A stretch of 64,000 bases of DNA from Corynebacterium freiburgense (GTDB lineage Bacteria > Actinomycetota > Actinomycetes > Mycobacteriales > Mycobacteriaceae), in the NCBI RefSeq assembly GCF_030408815.1, contig NZ_CP047355.1, positions 1 through 64,000 on the forward strand, in the 5' to 3' direction. Position numbers and translations under genes: made by a program. This document shows, piece by piece, positions 11,909-21,182 of the stretch. Position 1 is the stretch's first letter. The number at the start of each line of letters is the position of its first letter. A model generated the notes under the pieces. The model was not told the DNA's origin, searched no databases, and was given only the letters and a program-made list of their open reading frames with translations.

Positions 11909-12466
11909 TTAGGACTCTTTTGCATCCTTTGGATCTTCATCTACTGGAGTTTCAGTGGAATACACCAGTACTGACTCTTCGGTATCTACCGGAAATTCAT
12001 CTTCCTCAGGAAAATCCTCAACTCTTGGCGGAGTGACTTCAGGTTCTTCGATCGGAGTGAAGAACCAATATGCAACAGCAGCAGCGATAGCACCGAAAAC
12101 GGCGACTAATAGCCCTGCTTTCGCTACTTTTTTAAAGCCGCAACACTTTTTCTTTGGTGCTGGTTCTACCTTGTGAAGTTTGCTTTGCGCCTTGGTAAGC
12201 ACTTTATTGGCTGTAGTGCTTGCATCTTCAAGAGCATCAGAAAAGGCATGGTCAAGGCGGGCACGAGCTGCGCGGGTCACAGCGCCAGCATCCTCAATAA
12301 AATCTTCAGCACGGTCTGAAGCGGTGGCACGGAAATCACTGGTAGCGGCTGCGGCGTCAGCAAGCGCATCATAGGCCTCCGCTGCTTTACGTTGACGGTA
12401 ATCATTGAATGCGTGAAGGCCAGCGCGAGTGACCTTATATGCGGTCCGAAGCACTGTAGTGTTCAT
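11909..12466 (-). CDS. Uncharacterised membrane-anchored protein with acidic tail
   Basis: A 185-residue protein with no family recognised. Residues about 1-95 are Ala-rich and helical, likely a coiled coil (DYRQRKAAEAYDALADAAAATSDFRATASD). A basic, Cys-containing stretch (PKKKCCGFKK) comes before one transmembrane segment (about 118-138, AGLLVAVFGAIAAAVAYWFF). The outer tail is very acidic and Pro-rich. The basic patch before the membrane suggests a cytoplasmic N-terminus and an external tail. It is a single gene, convergent to the tRNA unit. Confidence 0.8.
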   Translation of the reverse strand: MNTTVLRTAYKVTRAGLHAFNDYRQRKAAEAYDALADAAAATSDFRATASDRAEDFIEDAGAVTRAARARLDHAFSDALEDASTTANKVLTKAQSKLHKVEPAPKKKCCGFKKVAKAGLLVAVFGAIAAAVAYWFFTPIEEPEVTPPRVEDFPEEDEFPVDTEESVLVYSTETPVDEDPKDAKES

Positions 12467-12541
12467 TTAGGTTCCTTTTATTCAGTAGGAAATGAATTGG
12501 TTCATACACAAGCGTAGCGATGTATTGCAGAGTTCACTACG

Positions 12542-13075
12542 ATGGTCGGCATGACCCTTAAGACAGCCACTGCGATTCTCCACACAAATCATGGGGATAT
12601 CGCTATCGAGCTCTTTGGAAATCACGCCCCCGAAACCGTGGCCAACTTTACTGGACTTGCACAAGGCACCAAAGAATATCGTGCCGCAAATGCAGCAGGT
12701 AATGCCAGTGGACCTTTCTACGATGGTGCAGTCTTCCACCGCGTTATCGATGGTTTCATGATTCAAGGCGGCGACCCGACAGGCACCGGCCGAGGCGGCC
12801 CTGGCTATATGTTTGGCGATGAATTCCATCCAGAGCTGCAATTTGACCGTCCTTATCTGCTGGCAATGGCAAACGCGGGCCCAGGAACAAACGGTTCACA
12901 GTTCTTTATCACGGTTGCGCCAACACCACACTTGAATATGCGCCACACGATTTTTGGTGAAGTTGTGGATGCCGAATCCAAGAAAGTGGTAGATGCAATT
13001 GCGCAAACTCCCACCGATCGTAACGATCGACCAGTTGACCCTGTAATTATTGAAAGCATTGAAATCACCGAATAA
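12542..13075 (+). CDS. ppiA: Cyclophilin-type peptidyl-prolyl cis-trans isomerase
   Basis: Folding catalyst that isomerises Xaa-Pro peptide bonds. The 177-residue cyclophilin domain has [25 protein letters not shown], the [16 protein letters not shown] core and the HTIFGEV strand. It has no signal peptide, so it acts in the cytoplasm. Two ATGs (12542 and 12551) are possible and neither has a strong ribosome site. The gene is monocistronic and ends at a perfect 18-base hairpin. Confidence 0.95.
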   Translation: MVGMTLKTATAILHTNHGDIAIELFGNHAPETVANFTGLAQGTKEYRAANAAGNASGPFYDGAVFHRVIDGFMIQGGDPTGTGRGGPGYMFGDEFHPELQFDRPYLLAMANAGPGTNGSQFFITVAPTPHLNMRHTIFGEVVDAESKKVVDAIAQTPTDRNDRPVDPVIIESIEITE

Positions 13076-13084
13076 TCCAGCCTG

Positions 13085-13129
13085 AAGACGGCCCCTTACC
13101 AGAGTGCTTTGCTGGTAAGGGGCCGTCTT
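13085..13129 (+). terminator. Terminator after ppiA
   Basis: Perfect 18-base arms at 13085-13102 (AAGACGGCCCCTTACCAG) and 13112-13129 around a 9-base loop, followed by TTGTATTG. It ends 24 bases before the rhomboid start. Confidence 0.88.
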
Positions 13130-13152
13130 TGTATTGAAAGGTACGAACTCAA

Positions 13153-13851
13153 GTGACCCAATGGTTACGTAAAGCCCAACAACAAGCACCAGTGAGTTTG
13201 CTGCTATGCATGAGCATAACTGTTGTCTTTCTTATTACGGCTATCCAATCAGGCTCACTAATAAACAATGTAGGAGCAAGCTCACTAGCCGATGCCTGGG
13301 TCCTTTATGTTCCCGCAATGCTTGATAGCGAATGGGGAATATTCCGAATGCTCGGTACGGCGTTCCTTCACATAGGGCCTGTGCATTTAGCTATGAATCT
13401 AATTTTGCTTTTCCTATTTGGCAGAGAACTAGAACAAACACTAGGTAGTGATACTTTCGCATTAAGCTTCTTAGCGGGAACCTTAGGTGCATCGGCAGCA
13501 ATTATTTGGATGAGCCCAATGGCGGCGACAGCGGGTGCTTCAGGAGCGGTTTATGCCCTTATGGCTCAACTTGTGGGGGTTGCTGTGCAGCAACGTCGGG
13601 AACTCCGGGGTCTTATAGCGCTTATCGCGGTGAATGCAGGCTTTACCATTATTTGGTCTGAATGGGTTTCAGTATGGGGCCATTTCGGTGGATTAGGAAT
13701 TGGAATCGTACTAGCTATCGTATCTTTGGCAATCCGCCAAAAGGGGGTACAGCTTGTTGTGATATTTGGAGTGTGCGTGATTTGTTTTGTCTTGGGATAT
13801 GGCAGGATTTTGGAGTTATCCACAGAGGCTCATGTGTTAACAATTTTGTGA
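13153..13851 (+). CDS. Rhomboid family intramembrane serine protease
   Basis: Membrane protease that cuts substrates within or near the lipid bilayer. GTG start; 232 residues with about six to seven hydrophobic segments. Rhomboid hallmarks are HLAMNLILLFLFG (oxyanion-helix motif), the nucleophile in GASGAVYAL (Ser130) and the partner His177 in WGHFGGLGIG. The last 40 bases of the coding region already contain a perfect DnaA box (13816-13824), the first of the cluster that follows. The substrate is unknown. Confidence 0.93.
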   Translation: MTQWLRKAQQQAPVSLLLCMSITVVFLITAIQSGSLINNVGASSLADAWVLYVPAMLDSEWGIFRMLGTAFLHIGPVHLAMNLILLFLFGRELEQTLGSDTFALSFLAGTLGASAAIIWMSPMAATAGASGAVYALMAQLVGVAVQQRRELRGLIALIAVNAGFTIIWSEWVSVWGHFGGLGIGIVLAIVSLAIRQKGVQLVVIFGVCVICFVLGYGRILELSTEAHVLTIL

Positions 13852-14304
13852 AGACAGAAGCTGTGGATAACTCTGAAAAAAGTTATCCACCGGGGGTAGT
13901 GAAGTTTTTGAGGGCTACACGGAATGCCAGATTTTCCACACAAGTTATCCACATTGTGAAAAATAACATGGGAGTAATTTTTCATAATCGAACGTACTGA
14001 TTTTCGAAAAGCGTGCTATTAACAGGGAGAATGTGGAAAGTTTTCGTATTTCTTTGCACTTGGGGACAAGTATTACACAGAGTTATCCACAGGGTGTGGA
14101 TAGTGTGGATAACTTTTTGATGGTGCACTATTCACAGAGTTATTCACACCCTGTGGATAACTTTACTCACAGATGTGTGAGAAAAACTATCCACAAATCA
14201 CCTGTGTGTAAGTTTGCGAACCTGTGGATAACAAGGTTATCCACAGGGGGTTACATAGGGGTGTACTCACAATTGTGTAATTTAAGTACCGTTCCTGTGG
14301 ATAA
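13816..14304. other. Second, dense DnaA-box cluster
   Basis: Nine perfect DnaA boxes: plus orientation at 13816, 13945, 14083 and 14237; minus orientation at 13862, 14104, 14152, 14223 and 14296 (each 9 bases). One-mismatch boxes start at 13883, 13932, 14095, 14140 and 14187. Some pairs are arranged back to back (14095/14104 and 14223/14237). Apart from the first box the region (13852-14414) has no credible gene, although weak frames cross it. It is a DnaA-binding locus by sequence: a second origin part or a DnaA-titrating site are both possible. Confidence 0.85.
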
Positions 14305-14414
14305 CTATGTAAAACAAAAATCTTGACTGGCCTGTATATCTCGAACAGATAGTCGGATTCATGTGGTGGTGGTTTCTGGGTATTTCAGGGGCCATAGAAA
14401 AGAGCAAAATAAAA

Positions 14415-14454
14415 AACCATGCTTATCCGGGAAAACTCCCGGATAAGCATGGTT
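14415..14454 (-). terminator. Rho-independent terminator of crgA
   Basis: Perfect 18-base arms at 14415-14432 and 14437-14454 with a 4-base loop. On the minus strand the stem is followed by a run of T from the A-tract at 14409-14416, so it ends crgA transcription before the DnaA-box cluster. Confidence 0.9.
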
Positions 14455-14471
14455 ATTGGATGTAAAAGGTA

Positions 14472-14741
14472 TTAACGCCAACCCATGGTCATGAGTAAGC
14501 CCATAATAAATAGTGCGAATCCAATGGCGTAGTTCCAGGGGCCGAGCTCAACCATGAACGGGATTTGAGGGCCAGCGATATAGTTAACTACCAACCACAT
14601 GAGGCCGACCAGCATAAGCGCAAACATAATGGTCTTGTACCAAAGAGGCGTACCACTGCTATTGATTTTTACTGGAGTGCGATTCGCGGATGCACCCGAG
14701 GAGATCGGGGTAGAGCTGGGAGAGACCTTAGATTTAGGCAA
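14472..14741 (-). CDS. crgA: Cell division protein CrgA
   Basis: Small membrane protein of the actinobacterial divisome that helps place the septal cell-wall machinery. It has 89 residues: a Ser/Pro-rich cytoplasmic start with [13 protein letters not shown], then two transmembrane segments (about 37-58 and 68-86) separated by [12 protein letters not shown], ending MGWR. The start codon is TTG, preceded by GGAAGG. It lies next to the pknB operon, as in most Actinobacteria, and has its own terminator. Confidence 0.95.
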   Translation of the reverse strand: MPKSKVSPSSTPISSGASANRTPVKINSSGTPLWYKTIMFALMLVGLMWLVVNYIAGPQIPFMVELGPWNYAIGFALFIMGLLMTMGWR

Positions 14742-14813
14742 CTTGAGTGCACCTTCCGAGATATAAAACTATGAACATAATGGCAGGTATTTGATTGGAA
14801 CCCTACCACCAAA

Positions 14814-14839
14814 TACTCCCTGAAATGTATCAGGGAGTA
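14814..14839 (-). terminator. Hairpin after pknB
   Basis: TACTCCCTGA (14814-14823) and TCAGGGAGTA (14830-14839) are perfect arms with a 6-base loop, 18 bases past the pknB stop. No strong T-run follows, so termination may be partial and crgA may get some read-through. Confidence 0.65.
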
Positions 14840-14856
14840 CAAAATGGAAGCGCTAG

Positions 14857-16863
14857 TTACCGCTGTAGTAGGTTAAAGGCAAATACGCCGACAGTGACTT
14901 TTCCATTTTTAGGTAGCGGAGTACCAGGCGCAGGTGATTGGTGGGCAATCTTTCCTTGGTCAATAAGAGCGTTTGTTTCTACACGCTCTTGGATGAAATT
15001 AGTTTCTGGTCCTTCCCATCCAGCGGCGCGGAGGGCACCTATTGCTTGAGCAGCATTCATTCCGACAAGATTTGGTGTGGTTAGCGCACGTCCATTAGAT
15101 ACTCGAACGGTTAGTTCAGCTCCTTTGGAGGCTTGGGTACCTTCTTGCTCACCGTTTGGTCCAGTAACAGAAATGACAGTTCCTTCTGGTTCGGAGGAAT
15201 CGACATATTCCACATGTGGAATGAATTCCAGAGATGTCACATTGCTTTCAGCGGTTGCCCAACGGCTACCAGTAAGTACTGGAATGCGTACTTTTGCAAT
15301 GCCAGTGGAAATCGTGACCGTAACCGTAGTGCCTTTACTGACTTGTGATCCCGCTGAGGGGGACATTTCTACAATGGCACCTTCAGGAACCGAATCTGAG
15401 GAGGTCTCCTTGATATTTGAGTCCAATTTAAGAGAGTGGTCTTCCAGGATGCGAGCTGCATCTTCCGGTTTTTCACCTACAACATTTGGTACTTCCGTGA
15501 CTTCTTTTCCAGCAGAGACAAGAAGTTTAATGTTTGATCCTTTTTCTACTTGAGCCCCAGCATCAGGTTCGGTGCTGATCACACTGCCGCGTGCTACTTC
15601 GGGGTCAGTTTTGGTTTCTACAGTGACTACTAACCCTTCTTGTTCCAAGCGTTTTACAGCTGCTTCTTGGCTAATGCCATTGACTCGTGGAACGGTAATC
15701 TTGTCTGCTGCTGAAATCCCGCTGCCACCGATGTAGCTATATGTAAAAACACCTCCTACGGCAATAACAATGACCGCGATAATAGAAAGCACCCAAGTAA
15801 GCCAATTGCTTCGTTTTTCTGGTTCTTCTACCGCTTGGAAATTCGTCGTAGCAATTTGTGCTGGTTCGTCCGCGAGTACCACTGGCGGAATCGTCCCAGG
15901 AGTAGGTGTTACACCAATATTTTGTGCGCTATTCATTGCGGTCGCAGTAGCGGCCATAGCGGCAGGATTTATTGATGAGGTACTTGTAAGGTGTGCTTGT
16001 GCCGCGCGTGCCACAGCATTACGGCTGACCCGAGAGAAATCCTCAGCTAATTCCATTGCGCTTTGGTAGCGATCAGCAGGGTTTTTGGCCATTGCAGTGA
16101 GCGCAACTGCATTAACATTTGTGGCCATTGTTGGAGATAACCCAGGAATAAATTCTGAGGGGGGAGGTGCGGTATCTTGCACGTGCTGATATGCCACTGC
16201 AAATGCAGTTTCACCTTCAAACGGTGGTCGGCCGGCAACAATCTCATAAAATACGCACCCGAGAGAATAAATATCGGATCGTGGGTCCGTATGTTTGCCT
16301 CGGGCTTGCTCAGGTGATAGGTATTGTGCTGTTCCGATTACCGTCGAGGTTTGAGTCATAGCGGATGCTGCATCAGTAAAAGCACGTGCAATACCAAAGT
16401 CCATGACTTTTACTGCGCCAGTATTTGTAATCATAATATTGGCGGGTTTGATATCGCGGTGAACAATGCCAGCCTCGTGTGACACTGCGAGCGCTTCGCA
16501 TACTGGTACCAGTACTTTCGCGGCGTCGGCAGGCGCGAGTGGCCCGTCTTCCATTATGATTTCGCGCAACGTTCGCCCGTGCACAAGTTCCATCACAATA
16601 TACGGAACTGCGGTACCTTGAATCTCCGTTTCGCCTGTGTCGTAAATAGATACGATGGCTGGGTGGTTCAGCCTTCCGGAGTTTTGTGCCTCTCGGCGGA
16701 ATCGTTCTTTAAACGTAGTGTCGCGCGCCAGTTCGAGGCGCATCATTTTTACGGCTACAGGACGACCCAATAACGTGTCAGTTGCTGCATAAACATCTGA
16801 CATTCCGCCGCTACCGATGATGCCACCAAGCTCGTAGCGATTAGCAAGTGTTTTCGCGCTCAC
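14857..16863 (-). CDS. pknB: Serine/threonine protein kinase PknB with PASTA repeats
   Basis: Membrane receptor kinase that senses peptidoglycan fragments or lipid II and controls growth and division. It has 668 residues from a GTG start that overlaps the pknA stop by 4 bases. The kinase domain (about 10-270) has GSGGMSDVY, Lys39, catalytic Asp137 in HRDIKPAN and DFG at 155-157. One membrane segment lies near 356-377. Four external PASTA repeats follow, beginning near KITVPRVNG, VTEVPNVVG, KVRIPVLTG and LTTPNLVG. It is the last gene of the operon, and PstP from the same operon should reverse its action. Confidence 0.98.
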   Translation of the reverse strand: MSAKTLANRYELGGIIGSGGMSDVYAATDTLLGRPVAVKMMRLELARDTTFKERFRREAQNSGRLNHPAIVSIYDTGETEIQGTAVPYIVMELVHGRTLREIIMEDGPLAPADAAKVLVPVCEALAVSHEAGIVHRDIKPANIMITNTGAVKVMDFGIARAFTDAASAMTQTSTVIGTAQYLSPEQARGKHTDPRSDIYSLGCVFYEIVAGRPPFEGETAFAVAYQHVQDTAPPPSEFIPGLSPTMATNVNAVALTAMAKNPADRYQSAMELAEDFSRVSRNAVARAAQAHLTSTSSINPAAMAATATAMNSAQNIGVTPTPGTIPPVVLADEPAQIATTNFQAVEEPEKRSNWLTWVLSIIAVIVIAVGGVFTYSYIGGSGISAADKITVPRVNGISQEAAVKRLEQEGLVVTVETKTDPEVARGSVISTEPDAGAQVEKGSNIKLLVSAGKEVTEVPNVVGEKPEDAARILEDHSLKLDSNIKETSSDSVPEGAIVEMSPSAGSQVSKGTTVTVTISTGIAKVRIPVLTGSRWATAESNVTSLEFIPHVEYVDSSEPEGTVISVTGPNGEQEGTQASKGAELTVRVSNGRALTTPNLVGMNAAQAIGALRAAGWEGPETNFIQERVETNALIDQGKIAHQSPAPGTPLPKNGKVTVGVFAFNLLQR

Positions 16864-18431
16864 TGTTGGTTCACCTCTTCTTGTGCGGTAGTTGGCGGGG
16901 CTGGGGCACTACTTGTAGGTACTGAAACTTCGCTTGTTGTTGGTGATTGAGAGGGCACAAGCGGAAACACCGTTGGGAATGGGAAGGTGTTTGCATTACT
17001 TGGTGGTACCTCGTCAAATGATGGTTGTGATGGAACTTGATTTTGTGTAGGGATTATTGGCGTTGATTGCGCTGGTGGATTTTGCGGTATTTGTTGTTGC
17101 TGCGAAGTGTTATCAGGAGTTTCTTCTGATGAGGTTTCTTTCGTAGTCGCGGCGGGAGTTGTAGTAGGGGATGGGGGTGCAGGTTGGTTTATAAAACTTA
17201 GTATCAGCCAAACGGCAATTGCACCAATCGCCAGTACAAGCACGGCAAGTAGTGCGTAAATGCTTGTATTGCTGTTATTGGATTGGTTATAGTTTTGTCT
17301 TTGCGGTGGGCGTTGTTGAGGATTTGCCGTTGCAAGTGGACGCTGTTGCATGCCTTGCTGCATCCCCTGAGGCATTGGTTGTGGCATGCGGTGTTGCTGC
17401 AAATGTTGAGGAGGCAACGGCGGACCTTGAACTGGGCGTTGTTGCGTTCCTATATGATTTGGCAGCCCCCGAGCCATGCCTTGAGGCATAACAGTTGTGG
17501 CTTGTTGGCGAGGCGTTGGCGGGCGTTGTTGTGCCTGCGTAGGGGCGTTAGCATTTGCATTGGTTGGTTCGGGTGGGAGAGGCCTTTTGCCTTTTCGAAC
17601 GTCAGCTATTGCTAGCGCGAGCGCCTTGCCATCGTGGTAGCGTCGTTCAGGGTCTTTACGCAGGGAAACGCCGATAAGGTCGCGAGTTGGCTGGGAAATT
17701 TCGGGTGGTAAAGGCCTCGGTTGCTTATTGATGTGTGCAATAGCCACAGATACGGAGGAGTCCCCGGCGAATGGGCGTCGTCCAGCAAGCATTTCATAGC
17801 CAACAACGCCGAGTGAATAGACATCAGTTGCGGCGGTGACTTGTTTGCCCTGCGCTTGTTCAGGAGAAACGTATTGCGCCGTACCCACTACCATGCCGGT
17901 GCGAGTCAAAGGAACTGCTTCTGCGGCTTTGGCGATACCAAAGTCAGCGATTTTTACGGTGCCATCTTCAGCGATTAGGAGGTTTCCGGGTTTCATATCG
18001 CGGTGGACCATACCCATGCTGTGAATAATGGATAAACCGTGCGCTGCTTGCTCAAGGATGTCCAGGGTTTCAGATTCGCTTATCGACGTCTCGTGCAATA
18101 GACGTTCAGCTAATGTTTGGCCACGCACATACTCCATTGCAATAAAACAGAACGTGTTTCCCGAAGGGTCAGGCAACTCCCGATAATCAAATGTACGAAC
18201 AACATTTGGAGAATCAATGCCCTCTGAGGCTTGAGCCTCATTACGGAAGCGGCTTAGAAATTCTGTATTATCAGCAAACTCCGGTCGGAGTACTTTTACG
18301 GCGACTTCTTCATTTGTCCGAGTGTCAGTCGCTAGCCATACGGTGGACATACCGCCGTGACCAATAACATGCTGGAGGGCGTAGTCTTCGCCAATGAGCT
18401 CTTGCAAACGCGTTTGGGAATCAGTACTCAT
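16860..18431 (-). CDS. pknA: Serine/threonine protein kinase PknA
   Basis: Membrane kinase that acts with PknB in cell-shape and division control. It has 523 residues. The kinase domain (about 15-275) has GHGGMSTVW, Lys46 and catalytic Asp145 in HRDMKPGN. A long Pro/Gln-rich linker (about 280-385, with many QQR and PQ motifs) comes before one membrane segment (IYALLAVLVLAIGAIAVWLI). The external tail is Thr/Ser/Pro-rich with no PASTA repeats. It lies 7 bases downstream of pbpA and overlaps pknB by 4 bases. Confidence 0.97.
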   Translation of the reverse strand: MSTDSQTRLQELIGEDYALQHVIGHGGMSTVWLATDTRTNEEVAVKVLRPEFADNTEFLSRFRNEAQASEGIDSPNVVRTFDYRELPDPSGNTFCFIAMEYVRGQTLAERLLHETSISESETLDILEQAAHGLSIIHSMGMVHRDMKPGNLLIAEDGTVKIADFGIAKAAEAVPLTRTGMVVGTAQYVSPEQAQGKQVTAATDVYSLGVVGYEMLAGRRPFAGDSSVSVAIAHINKQPRPLPPEISQPTRDLIGVSLRKDPERRYHDGKALALAIADVRKGKRPLPPEPTNANANAPTQAQQRPPTPRQQATTVMPQGMARGLPNHIGTQQRPVQGPPLPPQHLQQHRMPQPMPQGMQQGMQQRPLATANPQQRPPQRQNYNQSNNSNTSIYALLAVLVLAIGAIAVWLILSFINQPAPPSPTTTPAATTKETSSEETPDNTSQQQQIPQNPPAQSTPIIPTQNQVPSQPSFDEVPPSNANTFPFPTVFPLVPSQSPTTSEVSVPTSSAPAPPTTAQEEVNQQ

Positions 18432-18438
18432 GTTTCAC

Positions 18439-19875
18439 CTATTGCCTTTGCACTGCATTGAGAACGGCATGGCCGATCGGCGCAGCAACTGAGCCACCAG
18501 TGGCAGCTTGACCACGATCACCACCGTTTTTCACGACGACCGCAACTGCAACGTCAGCGTCTGGATTAAACGCAATGTACCATGTATGAGGGTTAGAATT
18601 GCGGGAATCCTCGCCGTGTTCCGCTGTACCAGTTTTAGATGCCAGGTGATTTGTACCACCAGGCATAGCTCGCTCAGAAGACCGCATCATTTCTGTTAAT
18701 TGCCCAGCAATCTCTGGAGAAACAGCTTGGCCCAATTCCTTTGTCTTGGTGGCTCGCAGTTCACTGAGGTCGGAGCGGAGAATGCGCTTGACCACATATG
18801 GCTGCATCCGCATACCACCATTAGCTACAGTGGCGGCCACAACAGCATTATGCAATACAGACATTCTGACGTCACGCTGACCAATTGATGACTGACCGCG
18901 TGCGGCAGCATCACTGATATCTCCAATGCCACCTTTTTCTACTGGTAGACCAAACTCATATGAGTCTTCTACACCAAAAGCCTGAGCCGTTTCGGCAAGG
19001 GCTTCAGCCCCGATATCAACTCCCATTTCCACGAATGCCGTATTGCAAGACTTGGCAAAAGCATCAATCAACGTAGTCGTTGAGCCGGAGCCACATGCCT
19101 GCCCACCATAGTTCTCCAAGGTGACGTTTGTGCCTGGCAAAGTGATTTCGGAAGCAGCCGTAACCTGACTGTCAGGCGTGTAGTTTTTCTGTAAAGCAGC
19201 AGCCGTAGTGATTACTTTAAACGTTGAGCCAGGAGGCAAGATTTCTTGCGTCGCATGATTCAGCAACGGCGAATCTGGATCTTGATTTAGCTCTGTCATT
19301 GTTGCTTCCGCGGTAGCAGGATCGACAATTGGTGAGGGATCATAACTGGGGGTCGAAGCCATCGCTAGGATCTCGCCAGTACTTGGTCGAATGGAAACAA
19401 CTGCGCCTTGGTAATTTCGACTTGCAAGTTCGTTATAAGCGGTTTCTTGCATCGCCGGATCAAGAGTCAACTCGATACTTGCACCGCTGGCTTCTTTGCC
19501 GGTCAGAGCATCCCACCATTGCGAAGAAAGCAGTGATGAGTCCGTACCGTTGAGTATGTCGTTATAGCTTTTTTCAATGCCAGCAGAGCCATAGACATCA
19601 GAGATATAGCCCTCAACGGGGCCGTACGCAATGGGATTAGTGACGTATTCTCGGTGGTAGTAGCCATTCTCGTCTTTATTTGAGCGTGCCAATACAATCC
19701 CGCCGGCAGAAATCTGCCCACGAGGCATTGACTTCAGTTTTAAGAATTGGCGTCGATTGTAGGAGTTTTCGGCGTATTTTTCTTCCTGGAAAACCTGAAT
19801 CCATGAAAGGTTTACCAACAAGATAATAATGAGTATTAGCGAGAAGATTGCGGTGTTACGGATAGATTTGTTCAT
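18439..19875 (-). CDS. pbpA: Class B penicillin-binding protein (transpeptidase)
   Basis: Cross-links peptidoglycan stem peptides together with the RodA glycosyltransferase. It has 478 residues with an N-terminal membrane anchor (about 8-30). The transpeptidase motifs are Ser217-x-x-Lys220 in PPGSTFK, SCN (KSCNTAF) and KTG (SKTGTAE). It overlaps rodA by 4 bases, the usual coupling of this SEDS-PBP pair. It is a likely substrate of the kinases encoded downstream. Confidence 0.97.
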   Translation of the reverse strand: MNKSIRNTAIFSLILIIILLVNLSWIQVFQEEKYAENSYNRRQFLKLKSMPRGQISAGGIVLARSNKDENGYYHREYVTNPIAYGPVEGYISDVYGSAGIEKSYNDILNGTDSSLLSSQWWDALTGKEASGASIELTLDPAMQETAYNELASRNYQGAVVSIRPSTGEILAMASTPSYDPSPIVDPATAEATMTELNQDPDSPLLNHATQEILPPGSTFKVITTAAALQKNYTPDSQVTAASEITLPGTNVTLENYGGQACGSGSTTTLIDAFAKSCNTAFVEMGVDIGAEALAETAQAFGVEDSYEFGLPVEKGGIGDISDAAARGQSSIGQRDVRMSVLHNAVVAATVANGGMRMQPYVVKRILRSDLSELRATKTKELGQAVSPEIAGQLTEMMRSSERAMPGGTNHLASKTGTAEHGEDSRNSNPHTWYIAFNPDADVAVAVVVKNGGDRGQAATGGSVAAPIGHAVLNAVQRQ

Positions 19876-21182
19876 GAATTCGCCTCCGCTTCTCGCCGAG
19901 AAGAATCGGAAATTCGGAGAATAATGGCCATCAGAATATAATTCGCCATCAATGAAGATCCACCTTGCGACATAAACGGCGTGGTTAAACCAGTCATTGG
20001 CATCAGTGCCGAAATTCCAGCAGTGACGACGAAAATCTGGATTGCCAATGTGAGCGATAGTCCGGAAGCAACAAGCTTGCCATAAGAATCCGGTACCGTA
20101 AGTGCCGTATGCATGCCACGAGAAATAAAAATTGCAAACAAAATCAAAACGGAAGCGATACCGAATAGGCCGAGCTCTTCAGCCACTGCGGCCAAAATAT
20201 AGTCAGAAAATACAACAGGAATCATTTGTGGATAACCCTGCCCTAAACCAGTACCAGTAATTCCGCCCCACGACATTCCAAATAGTGATTGTGATAGTTG
20301 TCGCCCAGTACCTAATGGGTCTGCTAGCGGATCCATAAAGTGGGATACACGAGCCTGGATTTTTCCTGAAATCTGGTACACCAGAAAACCACCGATACTT
20401 ACCAGAATCACGCCAATAATAAGCCAGGAGGCGCGGCCTGATGCTAAGTAAAGCATGCCCAGTACTGTGCCGAAAAGAAGTAAAGCAGGGCCAAAGTCGT
20501 TTTCGCCAGCCATAATCATTAGTGCGATTGCCCATACACCAAGGATCGGTGCTAGGTCACGGACCCTGGGAAAATCGAGACCAAGGATACGATAACCAGC
20601 CACGTTAAAAAGTGCGCGCTTATTCACTAAAAGTTGAGCGAAAAAGAGCAAAAGCATGATCTTGGAAAATTCACCGGGTTGTAAGGACAATGGTCCAATG
20701 GTGATCCAAATATCTGCGTCTGCCTCTGTGTCTACAGGCCAAACCATGGGCAGTGCCAAGAAAATCAACCCAACGAGCCCAAGCAAAAACGAGAACTTGG
20801 TCAGGGACCGGTAATCATTTAGAAAGATTAGTACCAGCACCATAAGGGCAACGCCAACGAAGGTCCACATAACCTGACGGGGTGCCAGTTCTACATTCGG
20901 CAGTGCAATATCGATGCGGTATACCACCACAAGACCCAAACCATTAAGTATTGCCGCCACGGGCAGCATAATCTGATCTGCGTAGGGTGCTTTCCAACAC
21001 ATTACAAGGTGGGCTATCAGGAAAACGGTGATAAAGCCACCCATAAGCATAAAAATGTCTGAGGTGAGATTCCCGCTAACAGAAATCTCAAGGTTAATAA
21101 CAGCGACCCCCACGATTAAAGACGCGAGGATCAAAAGGCCCAACTCTAAACGGCGCATACCTAGGCGCTCGAAAACAATCAT
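19872..21182 (-). CDS. rodA: SEDS peptidoglycan glycosyltransferase RodA
   Basis: Polymerises lipid II into glycan strands in partnership with the neighbouring class B PBP. It has about ten membrane segments over 436 residues and the SEDS signatures PGEFSKI, ENDFGPALLLFGT and a C-terminal PFMSQGGSSL. The start at 21182 is preferred over one 15 bases upstream: it follows GGGAGG at good spacing and overlaps the pstP stop in an ATGA. Confidence 0.97.
   Translation of the reverse strand: MIVFERLGMRRLELGLLILASLIVGVAVINLEISVSGNLTSDIFMLMGGFITVFLIAHLVMCWKAPYADQIMLPVAAILNGLGLVVVYRIDIALPNVELAPRQVMWTFVGVALMVLVLIFLNDYRSLTKFSFLLGLVGLIFLALPMVWPVDTEADADIWITIGPLSLQPGEFSKIMLLLFFAQLLVNKRALFNVAGYRILGLDFPRVRDLAPILGVWAIALMIMAGENDFGPALLLFGTVLGMLYLASGRASWLIIGVILVSIGGFLVYQISGKIQARVSHFMDPLADPLGTGRQLSQSLFGMSWGGITGTGLGQGYPQMIPVVFSDYILAAVAEELGLFGIASVLILFAIFISRGMHTALTVPDSYGKLVASGLSLTLAIQIFVVTAGISALMPMTGLTTPFMSQGGSSLMANYILMAIILRISDSSRREAEANS

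Noticed and set aside
13852..14326. Weak plus-strand frames within the DnaA-box cluster
   Set aside because: Their codons are made of repeated box sequence (LSTVDN-type strings), with no ribosome site or family match.
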